The notes: a model not told the origin generated them from the letters alone. A DNA stretch of 64,000 nucleotides from Aequorivita lipolytica (GCF_007997135.1 NZ_VORU01000010.1:1-64000), one strand, 5' to 3'. Shown: positions 15,812 to 25,902, numbered from the stretch's first letter. Made by a program: numbers and translations.

Positions 15812-17545
15812 TTAATTTTTCGCAACGGTGAAGTAATTCTTCTCAGAAATATAAGTGCCGTCTTCGGTAAAACCTTCTATTTTCACTTCAAAAATTCCCG
15901 GAACATCCGATGTATAAAAAGAAGTATTGTAATCTAAATCCGAAAAATTAATTTTCGGCTGCCACAATAATTGCACCCTATAATCTGGAATTTTTGAAAG
16001 TTCGGATTTTTTATCGTAGGCTGGCTTATAACTTTCCTTTGGTTTAACCGCGGAAGAAAGCGATACTTCTGAATTATTCTTTATTATTTCATTTGGAATA
16101 AAATCTCCTTTTTTCGTTTCAACAGCAATTATTCCACTGTATATTTTAGGGCCATAACGATACGGCTCAATAATAACCCGTACTTTTTGTATTTCCTTTG
16201 TGCTAAAATTTACAAGCTCTTTGCTGTCTACAATTTGTATCCCATCCAGAAGTACCAGTGGCGGTATGTCATTAAATTTCGCTGTTCCGTTTGGATCGTA
16301 TTCATTGTTAACTATGAACTTAGCATTATCGCCAGTTCCTCTAATTGCAGCCAGCGTAACTACTTCCACAAAAGTTTCCTTTATAGAGGGAAAACGTGTG
16401 TAATCATCTAAATTGAAAACGGTTCCCAGATTACTGTAAAAAGCTGGGTTGATCCATTTTGGCAAAATACTGTCCTTTTTAATATCATAATACGCGTTTT
16501 CAACTTGTACTTGTACACTGCGCTCCTGCAGCCAGTCTTTCAAATCTGAAGATATGTTCAAAAAATATGGCTTATTTTTATTCAGGCTAAAATCTTTTTT
16601 ATCCAAAATTACTTTATTTGCACTCCTCTCCGCCGCGTCTCCATAAATTTGAACAACACTATTTTCGGCATTATAAGCTTCGGAAACGGAAAAGAAAAAG
16701 CGGCCCTCACTATTGGTCTTTGAAGTTTTCAGAACGAAATCTTCGTCTGGAATTGTTAATGAAACCTCAATATTTGCGAGAGGCACATTATCACTTATAG
16801 ACAAAACTATTCCTGAAATCAGTTCACCGCGAAGTTCCGGCACGTAAAATATTTCTGAAGAAATAGCTTTTGTAACTATTGGAATTTTGCCTGAAATTTC
16901 AACAGGGTTTATTTTCCGTACTGAAAGAACATAGTTGCCATCAGTGTTTTTAAAATGGCTTTCCAACTTCAAATTTACCTTTTCACGGAAGCCATAGGTT
17001 TGTTTGTTTAAAGTAGTTTTAAGCATTTCTGAATTACCATGAATTTCCGAAATATTGAAATCTTTCCCATTCGAAGCAGTGATGGCAATTGTATCCTTTT
17101 TCCTATTGTCTAAATCCCTTTTAACGAACGTATTTATAATGTAAATATCCTTTTGCACAAATCCATTCTGCGCGTTATTCTTTGAAAAATTTGTGTAGCC
17201 AATGAGCTTATAAATACCCGTATTTAAATTTGAAGGAATGAAAAAGTCTCCATTTGCAGTTCCGTTTTCTACCCTTAGTTTATGATTGAAAACTACTGAA
17301 TCATTTTGTTTTCGCAGTGAAACATAAACCATCTTGCTTAACGCACTAATTTTGTTTGAAGCATTAAAAATATAAGCTTTGTACTGAAGCAACTCTCCTG
17401 CGAGCAATACTTCAGAATTAATAGATAGCGCCACGGTTTCCTTTGGAAAAACGTTAACATCTACCGAAACTTGATCTTTCGGAACTTGAGCTTTTAAAAC
17501 TGTTCCGAAAAAAACAAATACTATTAATAGAAACTTTTTTGTCAT
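15812..17545 (-). CDS. Periplasmic MG2-domain protein with TonB-plug-like C-terminal region
   Basis: A 577-aa protein with a signal peptide from the ATG at 17545 (MTKKFLLIVFVFFGTVLKA-Q). Residues about 25-130 read as a macroglobulin MG2-like beta domain (ALSINSEVLLAGELLQYKAY). A carboxypeptidase-regulatory-like segment sits near residues 235-290. Near residue 450, PPLVLLDGIQIVDSKELVNF then KVRVIIEPYRYGPKIYSGII resembles the end of a TonB plug domain, but no barrel follows. Such MG2-plus-plug proteins often accompany TonB receptors in Bacteroidota. It starts just after the DUF4249 stop (17548) and ends the four-gene operon, so it probably works with the receptor at the outer membrane, with unknown cargo. 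Confidence 0.7.
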   Translation of the reverse strand: MTKKFLLIVFVFFGTVLKAQVPKDQVSVDVNVFPKETVALSINSEVLLAGELLQYKAYIFNASNKISALSKMVYVSLRKQNDSVVFNHKLRVENGTANGDFFIPSNLNTGIYKLIGYTNFSKNNAQNGFVQKDIYIINTFVKRDLDNRKKDTIAITASNGKDFNISEIHGNSEMLKTTLNKQTYGFREKVNLKLESHFKNTDGNYVLSVRKINPVEISGKIPIVTKAISSEIFYVPELRGELISGIVLSISDNVPLANIEVSLTIPDEDFVLKTSKTNSEGRFFFSVSEAYNAENSVVQIYGDAAERSANKVILDKKDFSLNKNKPYFLNISSDLKDWLQERSVQVQVENAYYDIKKDSILPKWINPAFYSNLGTVFNLDDYTRFPSIKETFVEVVTLAAIRGTGDNAKFIVNNEYDPNGTAKFNDIPPLVLLDGIQIVDSKELVNFSTKEIQKVRVIIEPYRYGPKIYSGIIAVETKKGDFIPNEIIKNNSEVSLSSAVKPKESYKPAYDKKSELSKIPDYRVQLLWQPKINFSDLDYNTSFYTSDVPGIFEVKIEGFTEDGTYISEKNYFTVAKN

Positions 17546-17547
17546 AA

Positions 17548-18759
17548 TCAATCCTCCCAAAAATCGGGTTTTACATTTGATGAAAAATAGGTGCAAACAC
17601 TACATTCAGACTTTACAATTCTATAAATAAGCCGTGAATTTGCACCGATTATTTGGTATTCATTTGATGAAATAAGATCGTACAAGATTTGACGTTCGTC
17701 GGGGTCGTTATCTAATACTGTGTTATCATTATAGTCAAGAAACAAAACCTCGCAATCCACAAAATAAGGCGGTTTCTCGAGGCCTGCATCTTCATAATTA
17801 AAATATATTCTTTTTGAGGTCATTGAAGAAGCTTCGAAAAAACCGAGCACCTTTTCATCCGGATTTGCTTCGGAAACCATATTGCCGGTTACATATCCTG
17901 GCTGCCCTTGAGATAACAGGCTTTCAACGCTTCCCAACTCTTTTACAATTTTATAAAAAGTAAAAGCGTCCACGCTCTGCACATATTGTTTCACTAAAAT
18001 ACTGTAGCGTGTCTGTATTTTAGGATCCAGTTTTGAAAGATGTCGAACCGGAAAACGAAAAACTCTGTTTTCATTTAGCTCCGTAGTTGTAGTTTGAGTT
18101 ATACCCGTGGAAATTTCGGAAGAATAGCAAATTACTTCCGGTTCTCTGGGCGTCAGAATTACATCATACGTTCCATTATCTGGGTTGTAGTTAGCGAGTT
18201 CTGTATAATAAGGCGTGGGAGTGGGAGCCACGATTTTGTAGGTTTCTTCATATTCATATCTAAAATATTTCGCATTTCCCGTTAGATCTTCCGTGTTTAC
18301 CAAAATCTGAACGCCGTCTTTGTTATCTGTTGGGCTAATAATGCGATCAATATAAACATCGTCCATCGCTACGGAAGAAGTTAGATTTACTGCGGAAGAT
18401 TTATAACGCCTCCCGTCTTGGGTAATTATGTTCAAAGCATAATCCACATTCGGTTGGGCGCTGAAAGGCTGATTTGAGACGTAAAAACCTGTTTCGCTGT
18501 TTTGGGAAAAATTGAAATTATCTCCCGCACTGCTCGATACACTTACTGAAGCATTGTTTTCATATATAATTTCTGGATTTTCCAAAGTAGAAGTTTTACT
18601 CAGTTTTACAATCTGTGGCTTCATTTCATCGGTTATGGTACTTTCCACAACCAAAACACTTTCATAATTTAATGTTTCAATTTCGTAAGGTTCTGTGCAA
18701 CCCATTTGAAAAAGTAGTATTGCGAAAAGACTGATAAATAAAATTTTTGTCCTCATCAT
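17548..18759 (-). CDS. DUF4249 family lipoprotein
   Basis: A 403-aa lipoprotein with a short hydrophobic leader and lipobox LLFQMGC (Cys near residue 21). The YESVLVVESTITDEMKPQIV start followed by beta-rich sequence is typical of DUF4249, a Bacteroidota family nearly always encoded beside a TonB-dependent receptor; the role is unknown, by position comparable to SusD-type partners. The C-terminus holds a CSVC pair near residue 393. Only 2 nt separate it from the receptor gene upstream, so the two are translationally linked. Confidence 0.85.
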   Translation of the reverse strand: MMRTKILFISLFAILLFQMGCTEPYEIETLNYESVLVVESTITDEMKPQIVKLSKTSTLENPEIIYENNASVSVSSSAGDNFNFSQNSETGFYVSNQPFSAQPNVDYALNIITQDGRRYKSSAVNLTSSVAMDDVYIDRIISPTDNKDGVQILVNTEDLTGNAKYFRYEYEETYKIVAPTPTPYYTELANYNPDNGTYDVILTPREPEVICYSSEISTGITQTTTTELNENRVFRFPVRHLSKLDPKIQTRYSILVKQYVQSVDAFTFYKIVKELGSVESLLSQGQPGYVTGNMVSEANPDEKVLGFFEASSMTSKRIYFNYEDAGLEKPPYFVDCEVLFLDYNDNTVLDNDPDERQILYDLISSNEYQIIGANSRLIYRIVKSECSVCTYFSSNVKPDFWED

Positions 18760-18761
18760 TC

Positions 18762-21524
18762 CTAAAACTTAAAGTTATACGTTATCGTGGGTACTGGCAC
18801 TGAGAAAATAGAAGTTTTGTACGCTTTTATTTCTCCGGCATCATTCACAAAAAATACAGAATACGGATTGTTTCTTCCCAAAACGTTATACACCGAAATA
18901 TTTATAAAACTGTGCGCCAGTTTTTTTAATTTGTGATTGCCTTCAATGTTTACGCCTAAATCCAGCCTGTAATAATCTGGGATGCGAAACTGGTTACGGT
19001 CGCTATAAAGTACCTGCTCCTCGCCCGCGAAAATATAACGGCCTATGGGATAGGTAATGGGTCGCCCAGTTTGATAGGTGAAATTCCCGGAGAAGCTAAA
19101 GCGCTTTGTAAGTTTATAATTTGCAACAACTGAAAAATCGTGTGGCTTATCATAATTAGCAGGAAAAAATTCCCCATTGTTTACGCGTTCCTGCATAATC
19201 TCGCTATTTAACTTTACTTGCGAACGCGAGTAACTATAGCCCACATAACCGTTAAATCTACCTGAATTTTTCTTTACAAGAAATTCAACTCCGTAGGCTT
19301 TACCTTCCCCTTGTAATAGTTCTGTTTCAAGATCATCATTTAAAATAAGCTGAGCGCCAATTTTATAATCCAGTAGATCGCTCATTGTTTTGTAATAACC
19401 CTCAAGACTGAACTCCACATCTTTTCCGGGAAGATTTTTAAAGAAGCCCAAACTGTACTGATTAGCTCGTTGTGGTGCAACGTTTAAATCGGAAAGTTTC
19501 CAAATATCCGTGGGCGACTGCGTAGTATTTGTAGAAAGAAGATGTAAATACTGAATGGTTCTGTTAAAACCACCCTTCACCGAAAAATCGTTGCCCAACA
19601 GGTATCGCGCAGAAATTCTATATTCTGGGCCGCTGTACGTTTTTATGGATTCGTTTTTGCCGTATTCCTTCACTTCTATAATTGAACTTTCATTTTTGGG
19701 AACTCCTTCGGCATATACATTTTGAATTGCAGGGCCAAGCGCCATATAAAAAGAATAACGCAAACCTAAATCCAAAAGAAATTTATCACTCACTTCAAAT
19801 AGATCTGCGAGATATAGGGCAGATTCCAGCCCTCTTTCACTGTCAATTGATTTTGCCTGAACATCAGAGTTTTCACCAATGGGAACTATATTTCCTGGGT
19901 CAATGGAATATAATTTACTGCTCACGCCATAGCTCAATCTGTGCTTATCGCTCAACTTATAGTTAAAGTTTAGCTTTGCTTGATACTCGTTCAATTCATA
20001 CCCAAAGTCGAAATCTTCATTGGCATCGCCTTCATAATTTATTCCGTATTTGTATTGGCTGTTTACCAAAATAAGTTCTGCCCGGCTCTTTTCACTGAAA
20101 TTGTGTCCGTACTTCAAAGAAATTAAACGGTTGTTATAGTCAAAAATAGAGTCGGAAGTTATGCTGAAACGGTCTTTACTGTAGTAAAAAGTACCTTGAA
20201 TGGAATTGTTATTGTCTATATTATGTTTGTATTTCACAATACCGTCGTAAAAGGAAGCTTCGCTGTTTTTCAGCTCCTCTTCATCAAGGCTTCTTAAAAT
20301 CCAATCGGAATAGGTGGCGCGAAAACCTGCAATCACCGATGCTTTTTCCTTTACTACCGGAACTTCTACCGCTAGATTAGCAGTTATCGGACCAATAGAA
20401 CCTTCGCCTTTAAATTTTTCCATATCGCCAGATTTGGTTTCAATATCAAAAACCGAAGAAAGCCTTCCTCCGTATTCTGCTGGGATACTTGCCTTATAGA
20501 TTTCCAAACTTCCCGTAGTAAAAGGATTTACTGCTGAAAAGAAACCCAGAAAGTGTGATGGGTTATAAAGAACGGCGTCGTCCAGCAAAATTAGATTTTG
20601 ATCTGCTCGACCACCACGAACGTTGAAACCGCTAGCACCTTCACCCGCTGTTGTTATTCCTGGCATAGTGGTAGCAACTTTTAATACGTCGCGCTCGCCC
20701 AGGACCAAAGGAATTGTTTTAATAGATTGAATATCAATATTTGTAACGCCCACAACTGCATCGCGTACATTGGCATCTCTGTTCGATTTCACAACTACTT
20801 CTTCCAGCGATTCGGTGTTTTCGCGCAACTCAATATTCAATTCGCCATCGCCGTACATAATAACGTCTTGTCGAATTCTTTCAAAACCCAAAAGGTTAGT
20901 TTCCAATTTATTCAAACCATAAGGGAGCCTAATGCTGAAACGTCCTTCAGGATCCGTTACGGCGTATTTCGTTCTATCAGTAGTGGAGATAGAGAGATTT
21001 TGAAGCGGCTCTCCTGTCTTTGAGTTTTTTAATTCACCGGAAAGTGTGTAGGTTTTATTCGCGGCATTGGGCGTTTGCTTACCAATAGTCACGAGCTTTC
21101 TGGTTTGTACGGTTTGCCGCGCAGCATATTCTTCCTGAAATATTGGCGCGTTATTATTTTCCTCAATTACCTTTTCATCAGGTTTTGCTTCGTTGAAATA
21201 ATCTGTGGGCAATTCGGTATATACGTAAGTATTGTTTAACAAAATAACACCATCATCCTTAAAGACGTAGTTGATGTTTGTGTTACTGAAAAGACCATCG
21301 AGAACATTTCGAAGTGTTTCATCTGTGAAATTTTTGGTTACAAAATGACCTTTCAGCCAGCTTTCATTAAAGTAAAACACTTTGTTTGAAAGTTTTTCAA
21401 CTTTTAGTACGGCCTCAGTTAAGGGTGTATTATTGAATGAAACGGTAATGTTCTCATTGCTTTGCCCGAAAGTTGCCATTGTTGCCAATAAAAATAGGGT
21501 AATAGCAAGAAATCTTTTTTGCAT
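18762..21524 (-). CDS. STN-domain TonB-dependent receptor
   Basis: A 920-aa outer-membrane receptor. The ATG at 21524 gives a good signal peptide (MQKRFLAITLFLLATMATFG-Q) and avoids overlap with the upstream gene. Order: STN domain (about residues 25-100, with NKVFYFNESWLKGHFV), a linker, a carboxypeptidase-regulatory-like domain (YTLSGELKNSKTGEPLQNLS), the TonB plug (GERDVLKVATTMPGI, then NVRGGRADQNLILLDDAVLY), and a long beta-barrel ending in TITYNFKF with the terminal Phe. STN domains normally pass a signal to a FecR-type anti-sigma factor, but none is encoded nearby. Partners are the DUF4249 lipoprotein and the MG2/plug protein downstream. Substrate unknown. Confidence 0.9.
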   Translation of the reverse strand: MQKRFLAITLFLLATMATFGQSNENITVSFNNTPLTEAVLKVEKLSNKVFYFNESWLKGHFVTKNFTDETLRNVLDGLFSNTNINYVFKDDGVILLNNTYVYTELPTDYFNEAKPDEKVIEENNNAPIFQEEYAARQTVQTRKLVTIGKQTPNAANKTYTLSGELKNSKTGEPLQNLSISTTDRTKYAVTDPEGRFSIRLPYGLNKLETNLLGFERIRQDVIMYGDGELNIELRENTESLEEVVVKSNRDANVRDAVVGVTNIDIQSIKTIPLVLGERDVLKVATTMPGITTAGEGASGFNVRGGRADQNLILLDDAVLYNPSHFLGFFSAVNPFTTGSLEIYKASIPAEYGGRLSSVFDIETKSGDMEKFKGEGSIGPITANLAVEVPVVKEKASVIAGFRATYSDWILRSLDEEELKNSEASFYDGIVKYKHNIDNNNSIQGTFYYSKDRFSITSDSIFDYNNRLISLKYGHNFSEKSRAELILVNSQYKYGINYEGDANEDFDFGYELNEYQAKLNFNYKLSDKHRLSYGVSSKLYSIDPGNIVPIGENSDVQAKSIDSERGLESALYLADLFEVSDKFLLDLGLRYSFYMALGPAIQNVYAEGVPKNESSIIEVKEYGKNESIKTYSGPEYRISARYLLGNDFSVKGGFNRTIQYLHLLSTNTTQSPTDIWKLSDLNVAPQRANQYSLGFFKNLPGKDVEFSLEGYYKTMSDLLDYKIGAQLILNDDLETELLQGEGKAYGVEFLVKKNSGRFNGYVGYSYSRSQVKLNSEIMQERVNNGEFFPANYDKPHDFSVVANYKLTKRFSFSGNFTYQTGRPITYPIGRYIFAGEEQVLYSDRNQFRIPDYYRLDLGVNIEGNHKLKKLAHSFINISVYNVLGRNNPYSVFFVNDAGEIKAYKTSIFSVPVPTITYNFKF

Positions 21525-21543
21525 ACAGAATTTTGACTTCAAA

Positions 21544-22278
21544 TTATTGTTTGGTTTTTTCTGTTTCTGGCCTATCAAGATATTTCACAAGTTTGGTCAT
21601 AAAAACTTCGGGGTTGGATTTTTTGAGAGTCTTATAGGTTTTATAAAACTGGCGTATTTCTTCAGTCTTTTCAGGATATATTTCGCGAAAATCTTTTGAG
21701 GAACTAACCACAAAATACCTATTATTGGTCTTTAAAACATAAAAATTATCTGTGGAGAATTGATATTGAATACCACGGTTTAATGCTTTATCCTTTTTAT
21801 TTTTCGTGTGTTTTATATAAAGTTCCGAATCATTACCGAGATAGGCTACCTCAAAAAAACCATTGGCAGAAATATTCAAGTTTGTATCGCTGAGGCGAAC
21901 AAAGTTCTGGTTGTATATTGAAAACTTTTCAATAAACGCGGGAATCAATTTTATGCTGAAAAGGCTCAAGTTGTCATCGGAACGCGTAAGTAGATTATCC
22001 TCTAAAAGATCATACTTCAAAAAAACGTTCACATAATACTGGCCGTTATAGGTCACAGAACCTTTGGTGTAATCAAAACCATCAAAATATCTATAGGTTC
22101 CGTCAGTATTCAAAAACAGATCAGTAAATTCTGTTCCGTTATATAAGCCAGTGTTATCGAGGCCAACTATTTTATCGTAGGTTTGGTATATTTCGTTCGG
22201 TAAGTTTGATTGTGAAAATGCGGCTAAATTGCAAAGAGCGCATATTATAAAGGCGCTGTACTTTATTTTTGACTTCAT
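21544..22278 (-). CDS. Secreted protein of unknown function, first gene of the TonB operon
   Basis: A 244-aa protein with a signal peptide (MKSKIKYSAFIICALCNLAAF-S) and no recognised family. The mature chain is rich in Tyr, Asn and aromatic beta-type sequence. Its stop lies 20 nt before the receptor start, making it the probable first gene of the operon. It is transcribed away from the cytosolic gene at 22429. A role in processing or sensing the receptor's ligand is only inferred from position. Confidence 0.7.
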   Translation of the reverse strand: MKSKIKYSAFIICALCNLAAFSQSNLPNEIYQTYDKIVGLDNTGLYNGTEFTDLFLNTDGTYRYFDGFDYTKGSVTYNGQYYVNVFLKYDLLEDNLLTRSDDNLSLFSIKLIPAFIEKFSIYNQNFVRLSDTNLNISANGFFEVAYLGNDSELYIKHTKNKKDKALNRGIQYQFSTDNFYVLKTNNRYFVVSSSKDFREIYPEKTEEIRQFYKTYKTLKKSNPEVFMTKLVKYLDRPETEKTKQ

Positions 22279-22428
22279 TCTAGATTTTTGCGATTTTAAA
22301 AGTAAACAAAAATGATTGTTATTTTAAAAATTGACTCATTAAAAAAAGCATCAATTCTTCTTTTTTTATTTTTAAGGATATATCTTCGTTAAAGTTCAAA
22401 GAAAACAATATTATAGTTATAAGAGAAA

Positions 22429-22902
22429 ATGAAAGCCGCCTCCTTAAAAGAAATAAAGACTGAACTAAATCAACGCTCCACACAGGAACTCCTGGAGCTT
22501 TGCCTTCGGCTTTCAAAATTTAAAAAGGAAAACAAAGAACTGCTCACCTATTTATTGTTTGAATCTGTAGACGAAGAAGCTTTCATTCAAAGTATTAAAA
22601 ACAAAGTTGACGCAGATTTTGAAATGATAAATACCAAAACCTTTTTCTATATAAAAAAGAGCGTTCGGAAGATTTTAAGAGAGCTTAAAAAATTCATCCG
22701 TTATTCCCAAAACAAGGAAACCGAGGTAGAACTTTTGCTCTATTTTTGTGAAAAGCTAAAAGATTTTAAACCATCGATTAAACGAAACACAACCCTTACC
22801 AATTTATACAATCGCCAAATTGACTACATCACTAAAAAAGTAAAAACACTGCACGAAGATTTGCAATATGATTATGAATTGGAATTGGAGGAATTGCAGT
22901 AG
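22429..22902 (+). CDS. Conserved hypothetical cytosolic protein, helical
   Basis: A 157-aa, highly charged, almost fully alpha-helical protein without signal peptide or TM segment. I do not recognise a named domain. The composition (many K/E, few G/P) and the regular heptad-like leucines suggest a helical bundle or coiled coil. It is followed by a 32-bp palindrome and then the ArsC-like gene; co-transcription with the latter is possible (61 nt gap). Confidence 0.65.
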   Translation: MKAASLKEIKTELNQRSTQELLELCLRLSKFKKENKELLTYLLFESVDEEAFIQSIKNKVDADFEMINTKTFFYIKKSVRKILRELKKFIRYSQNKETEVELLLYFCEKLKDFKPSIKRNTTLTNLYNRQIDYITKKVKTLHEDLQYDYELELEELQ

Positions 22903-22928
22903 AGTCGCACGGCCGTGCGTCTTTACTG
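22897..22928. repeat. 32-bp near-perfect palindrome with GCACGGCCGTGC core
   Basis: Two 16-bp arms with two mismatches and no loop, overlapping the last codons of the upstream gene. The 12-bp GCACGGCCGTGC centre is unusually GC-rich for this genome. It has no U-tract, so it is more like a dispersed palindromic element than a terminator. Confidence 0.65.
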
Positions 22929-22963
22929 CGATGTATAATTAATATTATAGAAAGTATATAAAA

Positions 22964-23305
22964 ATGACAACATTATACCACAATCCACGCTGTAGCAAAT
23001 CGCGACAAGCCCTTCATCTTTTGGAAGAAGAAGGCGAAACTATTGAAATTGTAAGATACATTGAAAATCCACCTTCACATCAAGAACTGAAACAGATTAT
23101 TGAATTGTTAGGCATAAAACCGATTGAACTTGTTCGAACCCAAGAAGCTGATTGGAAAATAAACTTCAAAGGCAAGGAACTTACTGACGAACAAATAATT
23201 GACGCAATGTGTCAAAATCCTAAACTTATTGAGCGCCCCATAGCCATAAACGGAACCCACGCGGTACTGGGAAGACCGCCCGAAAAGGTGCTTGATATTT
23301 TATAA
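22964..23305 (+). CDS. arsC: ArsC/Spx-family thioredoxin-fold protein (arsenate reductase-like)
   Basis: A 113-aa protein of the glutaredoxin-linked ArsC family. The N-terminal YHNPRCSKSRQAL holds the single catalytic Cys (residue 9) in the C-x-x-S context, and the C-terminal ERPIAINGTHAVLGRPPEKV is the family hallmark with the substrate-binding Arg residues. Family members reduce arsenate with glutathione or glutaredoxin, but many flavobacterial copies are not in ars operons, and no arsenite pump or ArsR is nearby. A general redox function is therefore equally likely. Confidence 0.85.
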   Translation: MTTLYHNPRCSKSRQALHLLEEEGETIEIVRYIENPPSHQELKQIIELLGIKPIELVRTQEADWKINFKGKELTDEQIIDAMCQNPKLIERPIAINGTHAVLGRPPEKVLDIL

Positions 23306-23388
23306 TCTTGGAATTTTTATTTAACAGAAGTTTAGCAATTCCCAATTAAACCACGATTATTTTCGTAGGTCAAAATGCTAAAGATTTC

Positions 23389-25902
23389 ATGAAATTTATA
23401 CTCTCGCTTCTGTTCGTATTTGCCACAACCTTGTTGCTGGCCCAAAACCCTGAAAAAAAACAAGTTACAGTAAAAGGAACCATTCTTGAAGATGGCACAG
23501 ACTATCCTTTGGAATATTCCACAGTTTCTTTCATCAACAGGGAAGGAAAAACAGTTACGGGCGGAATCACTGACACTGCAGGAAAATACAGTATCGAAGT
23601 GCCAGTCGGTCTTTATACGGTAAAATATGAATTCATTTCCTATAAATCCAAAGAAGTTCCCAATCAGGATTTAACAAGAAACACTACCCTTCCCACAGTT
23701 AAGTTAGCTTTGGACGCAGCGAGTCTGGGCGAGGTTGTGGTTCGTGTAGAAACTACGGAAGTTCAAGTTAGACTCGATAAAAAAATATATAATATTGGCA
23801 AAGACCTTACCTCAGGTGGCGCTACCGTAAGTGATGCATTAAACAACGTTCCATCGGTAACCGTTGATATTGATGGTGCAATTGCGCTTCGAGGAAATGA
23901 AAATGTGCGGATTCTTATTAATGGAAAACCTTCAGCTATTGCAGGTTTTGGCTCTACAGATGCGCTCCGTCAGCTTCCCGCGGAAGCCATTGAGCGCGTT
24001 GAAGTAATTACATCTCCCTCAGCGCGATATGACGCCGAAGGAACCGCCGGAATATTAAATATTATTCTTAAGAAGGAAAAGACACTCGGCCTCAATGGTT
24101 CTCTTAGCACAAGTATTGGCGTACCTTTGAATAGCAACGCCACCGGAAATATAAATCTGCGAACAGACAAATTCAATATTTTCAACACCACCGGCGTATA
24201 TTTCCGAAATGCCCCGGGAAAGGCTTTCTTCAACAACAAATATTTTCCGCGTACATTGTTGGATGACAATGGAGATCCTATTTTGGATAACAACGGCGAC
24301 CCTATAAAAGTAGATCCACAATTTGATCAGGTTATTGAAAACAGAAAATATGACCGCATGGGGAAAGGTTTTAATACAAATTTGGGGATTGAATATTTTC
24401 TAAGTGATGAATCTTCAATTACTGCAAGCGGTTTTTACCGTAAAGGCGATGGCAATGATGAAACCACAAACAATACTTCAAACTATAACAACAGTAATGT
24501 TGATGAACAAATAGTACGTATTGAGAATGAAGATGAAGACGATTCCAACTATCAGTTTTCTTTAAACTACGTTAATAAGCTTAATGACAAAGGTCACAAA
24601 TTGACTGCTGATCTTCAATACGATCACGGCAAAGAAACTGAGCGTTCCTTTATAACGGAACAAAGAATATTTCCCAATAACATAATACTTCCCGCGGAGG
24701 ATATTATTCAGAAAGAGAATGAAAAGGAATATTTGGCACAAGTAGATTATGTGCTTCCAATTGGCGAGAATGCACAATTTGAGGCAGGTTACCGAGGTAA
24801 TTTTGAAGAAACAGAAACAGATTACACTTTGCTGGAAGAAACTGGAACTACTGGTGGTTTTATAAGAAATGATAGTCTTTCAAATATTTTCACCTATAAT
24901 GAAAACGTTCACGCATTTTATTCGCAATACGGAAATAAATTTGGAAAATTCTCCTTTCTGCTTGGTCTTCGCGTTGAAAATACACAGTTAAAAGGAAAAG
25001 TTGATGCTGAAAATGTTTCAGAAGATGCACCTTTCGATTTAAATTTTGATAAAAACTACACTGGCCTCTTCCCTACCGTAAATCTTACTTTTGAATTAAA
25101 GGAGAACGAAAACATTACATTGGGTTATAACAGACGAATAAACAGACCGCGAAGCTGGTATATAAACCCTTTCCCTTCCCGCTCCAGTCAAGCAAACGTA
25201 TTTCAAGGAAACCCAGATTTAGATCCTGCTTATGCAAGCGCTTTTGATCTAGGTTATTTAAAACGTTGGGAAAAACTCACATTAACAACGTCTATCTATT
25301 ACCAAAACGAAACAGATGCCTTTGAAAGAGTTCAGGAAGAAACAGGCGAAGTAACGAGTAATGGAATTCCAATTATACGCACTTTGCCAATTAACCTTTC
25401 TACTAACGAGCGTTACGGCTTTGAGTTGGGCTTACTCTACAACCCAACAAAATGGCTGAACCTGAATGGAAGTTTCAATTATTTCCAGTTTAGAACGGAA
25501 GGATTTTACAATGATATTGACTATGGCGCAGAAAATACTAGCTATTTTGGACGTTTCAGCAGTAAAGTGAAACTCCCGGGGAAAATAGAATGGCAGAGCA
25601 ATGCTTTTTACAGAGGACCATCAAACAATTCGCAAACCGAAACAGATGGCATCCTATCTTTAGATATGGCAATAAGTAAAGATATTATAGACGATAATGG
25701 TACTTTGGCATTCAACGTGAGCGATTTATTAAACTCAAGAAAAAGAAACAGCCTTACCACTACAGACACATTTACCAGCGAAAGTGAATTTCAATGGAGA
25801 CAGCGCCAGGTAACACTAACATTCACTTATAGATTCAATCAGAAAAAACAAGGCCAGCGCCCCGATAGAGGCAGTTATGATGATGGCGGTTTTGAGGGTT
25901 AA
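23389..25902 (+). CDS. TonB-dependent receptor, outer-membrane beta-barrel family
   Basis: An 837-aa receptor with signal peptide (MKFILSLLFVFATTLLLA-Q), a carboxypeptidase-regulatory-like domain (about residues 25-110, VKGTILEDGTDYPLEYSTVS), a plug domain (GGATVSDALNNVPSVTVD, then LRGNENVRILINGKPSAI and ERVEVITSPSARYDAEGTAG), and an OMP_b-brl_3 type barrel. The tail is Gln/Arg/Gly-rich (KKQGQRPDRGSYDDGGF) rather than ending on the usual Phe strand. It stands alone, without a SusD or DUF4249 partner. Substrate unknown; proteins of this subfamily are often annotated only as receptors. Confidence 0.9.
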   Translation: MKFILSLLFVFATTLLLAQNPEKKQVTVKGTILEDGTDYPLEYSTVSFINREGKTVTGGITDTAGKYSIEVPVGLYTVKYEFISYKSKEVPNQDLTRNTTLPTVKLALDAASLGEVVVRVETTEVQVRLDKKIYNIGKDLTSGGATVSDALNNVPSVTVDIDGAIALRGNENVRILINGKPSAIAGFGSTDALRQLPAEAIERVEVITSPSARYDAEGTAGILNIILKKEKTLGLNGSLSTSIGVPLNSNATGNINLRTDKFNIFNTTGVYFRNAPGKAFFNNKYFPRTLLDDNGDPILDNNGDPIKVDPQFDQVIENRKYDRMGKGFNTNLGIEYFLSDESSITASGFYRKGDGNDETTNNTSNYNNSNVDEQIVRIENEDEDDSNYQFSLNYVNKLNDKGHKLTADLQYDHGKETERSFITEQRIFPNNIILPAEDIIQKENEKEYLAQVDYVLPIGENAQFEAGYRGNFEETETDYTLLEETGTTGGFIRNDSLSNIFTYNENVHAFYSQYGNKFGKFSFLLGLRVENTQLKGKVDAENVSEDAPFDLNFDKNYTGLFPTVNLTFELKENENITLGYNRRINRPRSWYINPFPSRSSQANVFQGNPDLDPAYASAFDLGYLKRWEKLTLTTSIYYQNETDAFERVQEETGEVTSNGIPIIRTLPINLSTNERYGFELGLLYNPTKWLNLNGSFNYFQFRTEGFYNDIDYGAENTSYFGRFSSKVKLPGKIEWQSNAFYRGPSNNSQTETDGILSLDMAISKDIIDDNGTLAFNVSDLLNSRKRNSLTTTDTFTSESEFQWRQRQVTLTFTYRFNQKKQGQRPDRGSYDDGGFEG

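Noticed and set aside
22964-23305. Arsenic resistance operon
   Set aside because: Only the ArsC-like gene is present; no arsR, arsB or acr3 is nearby.
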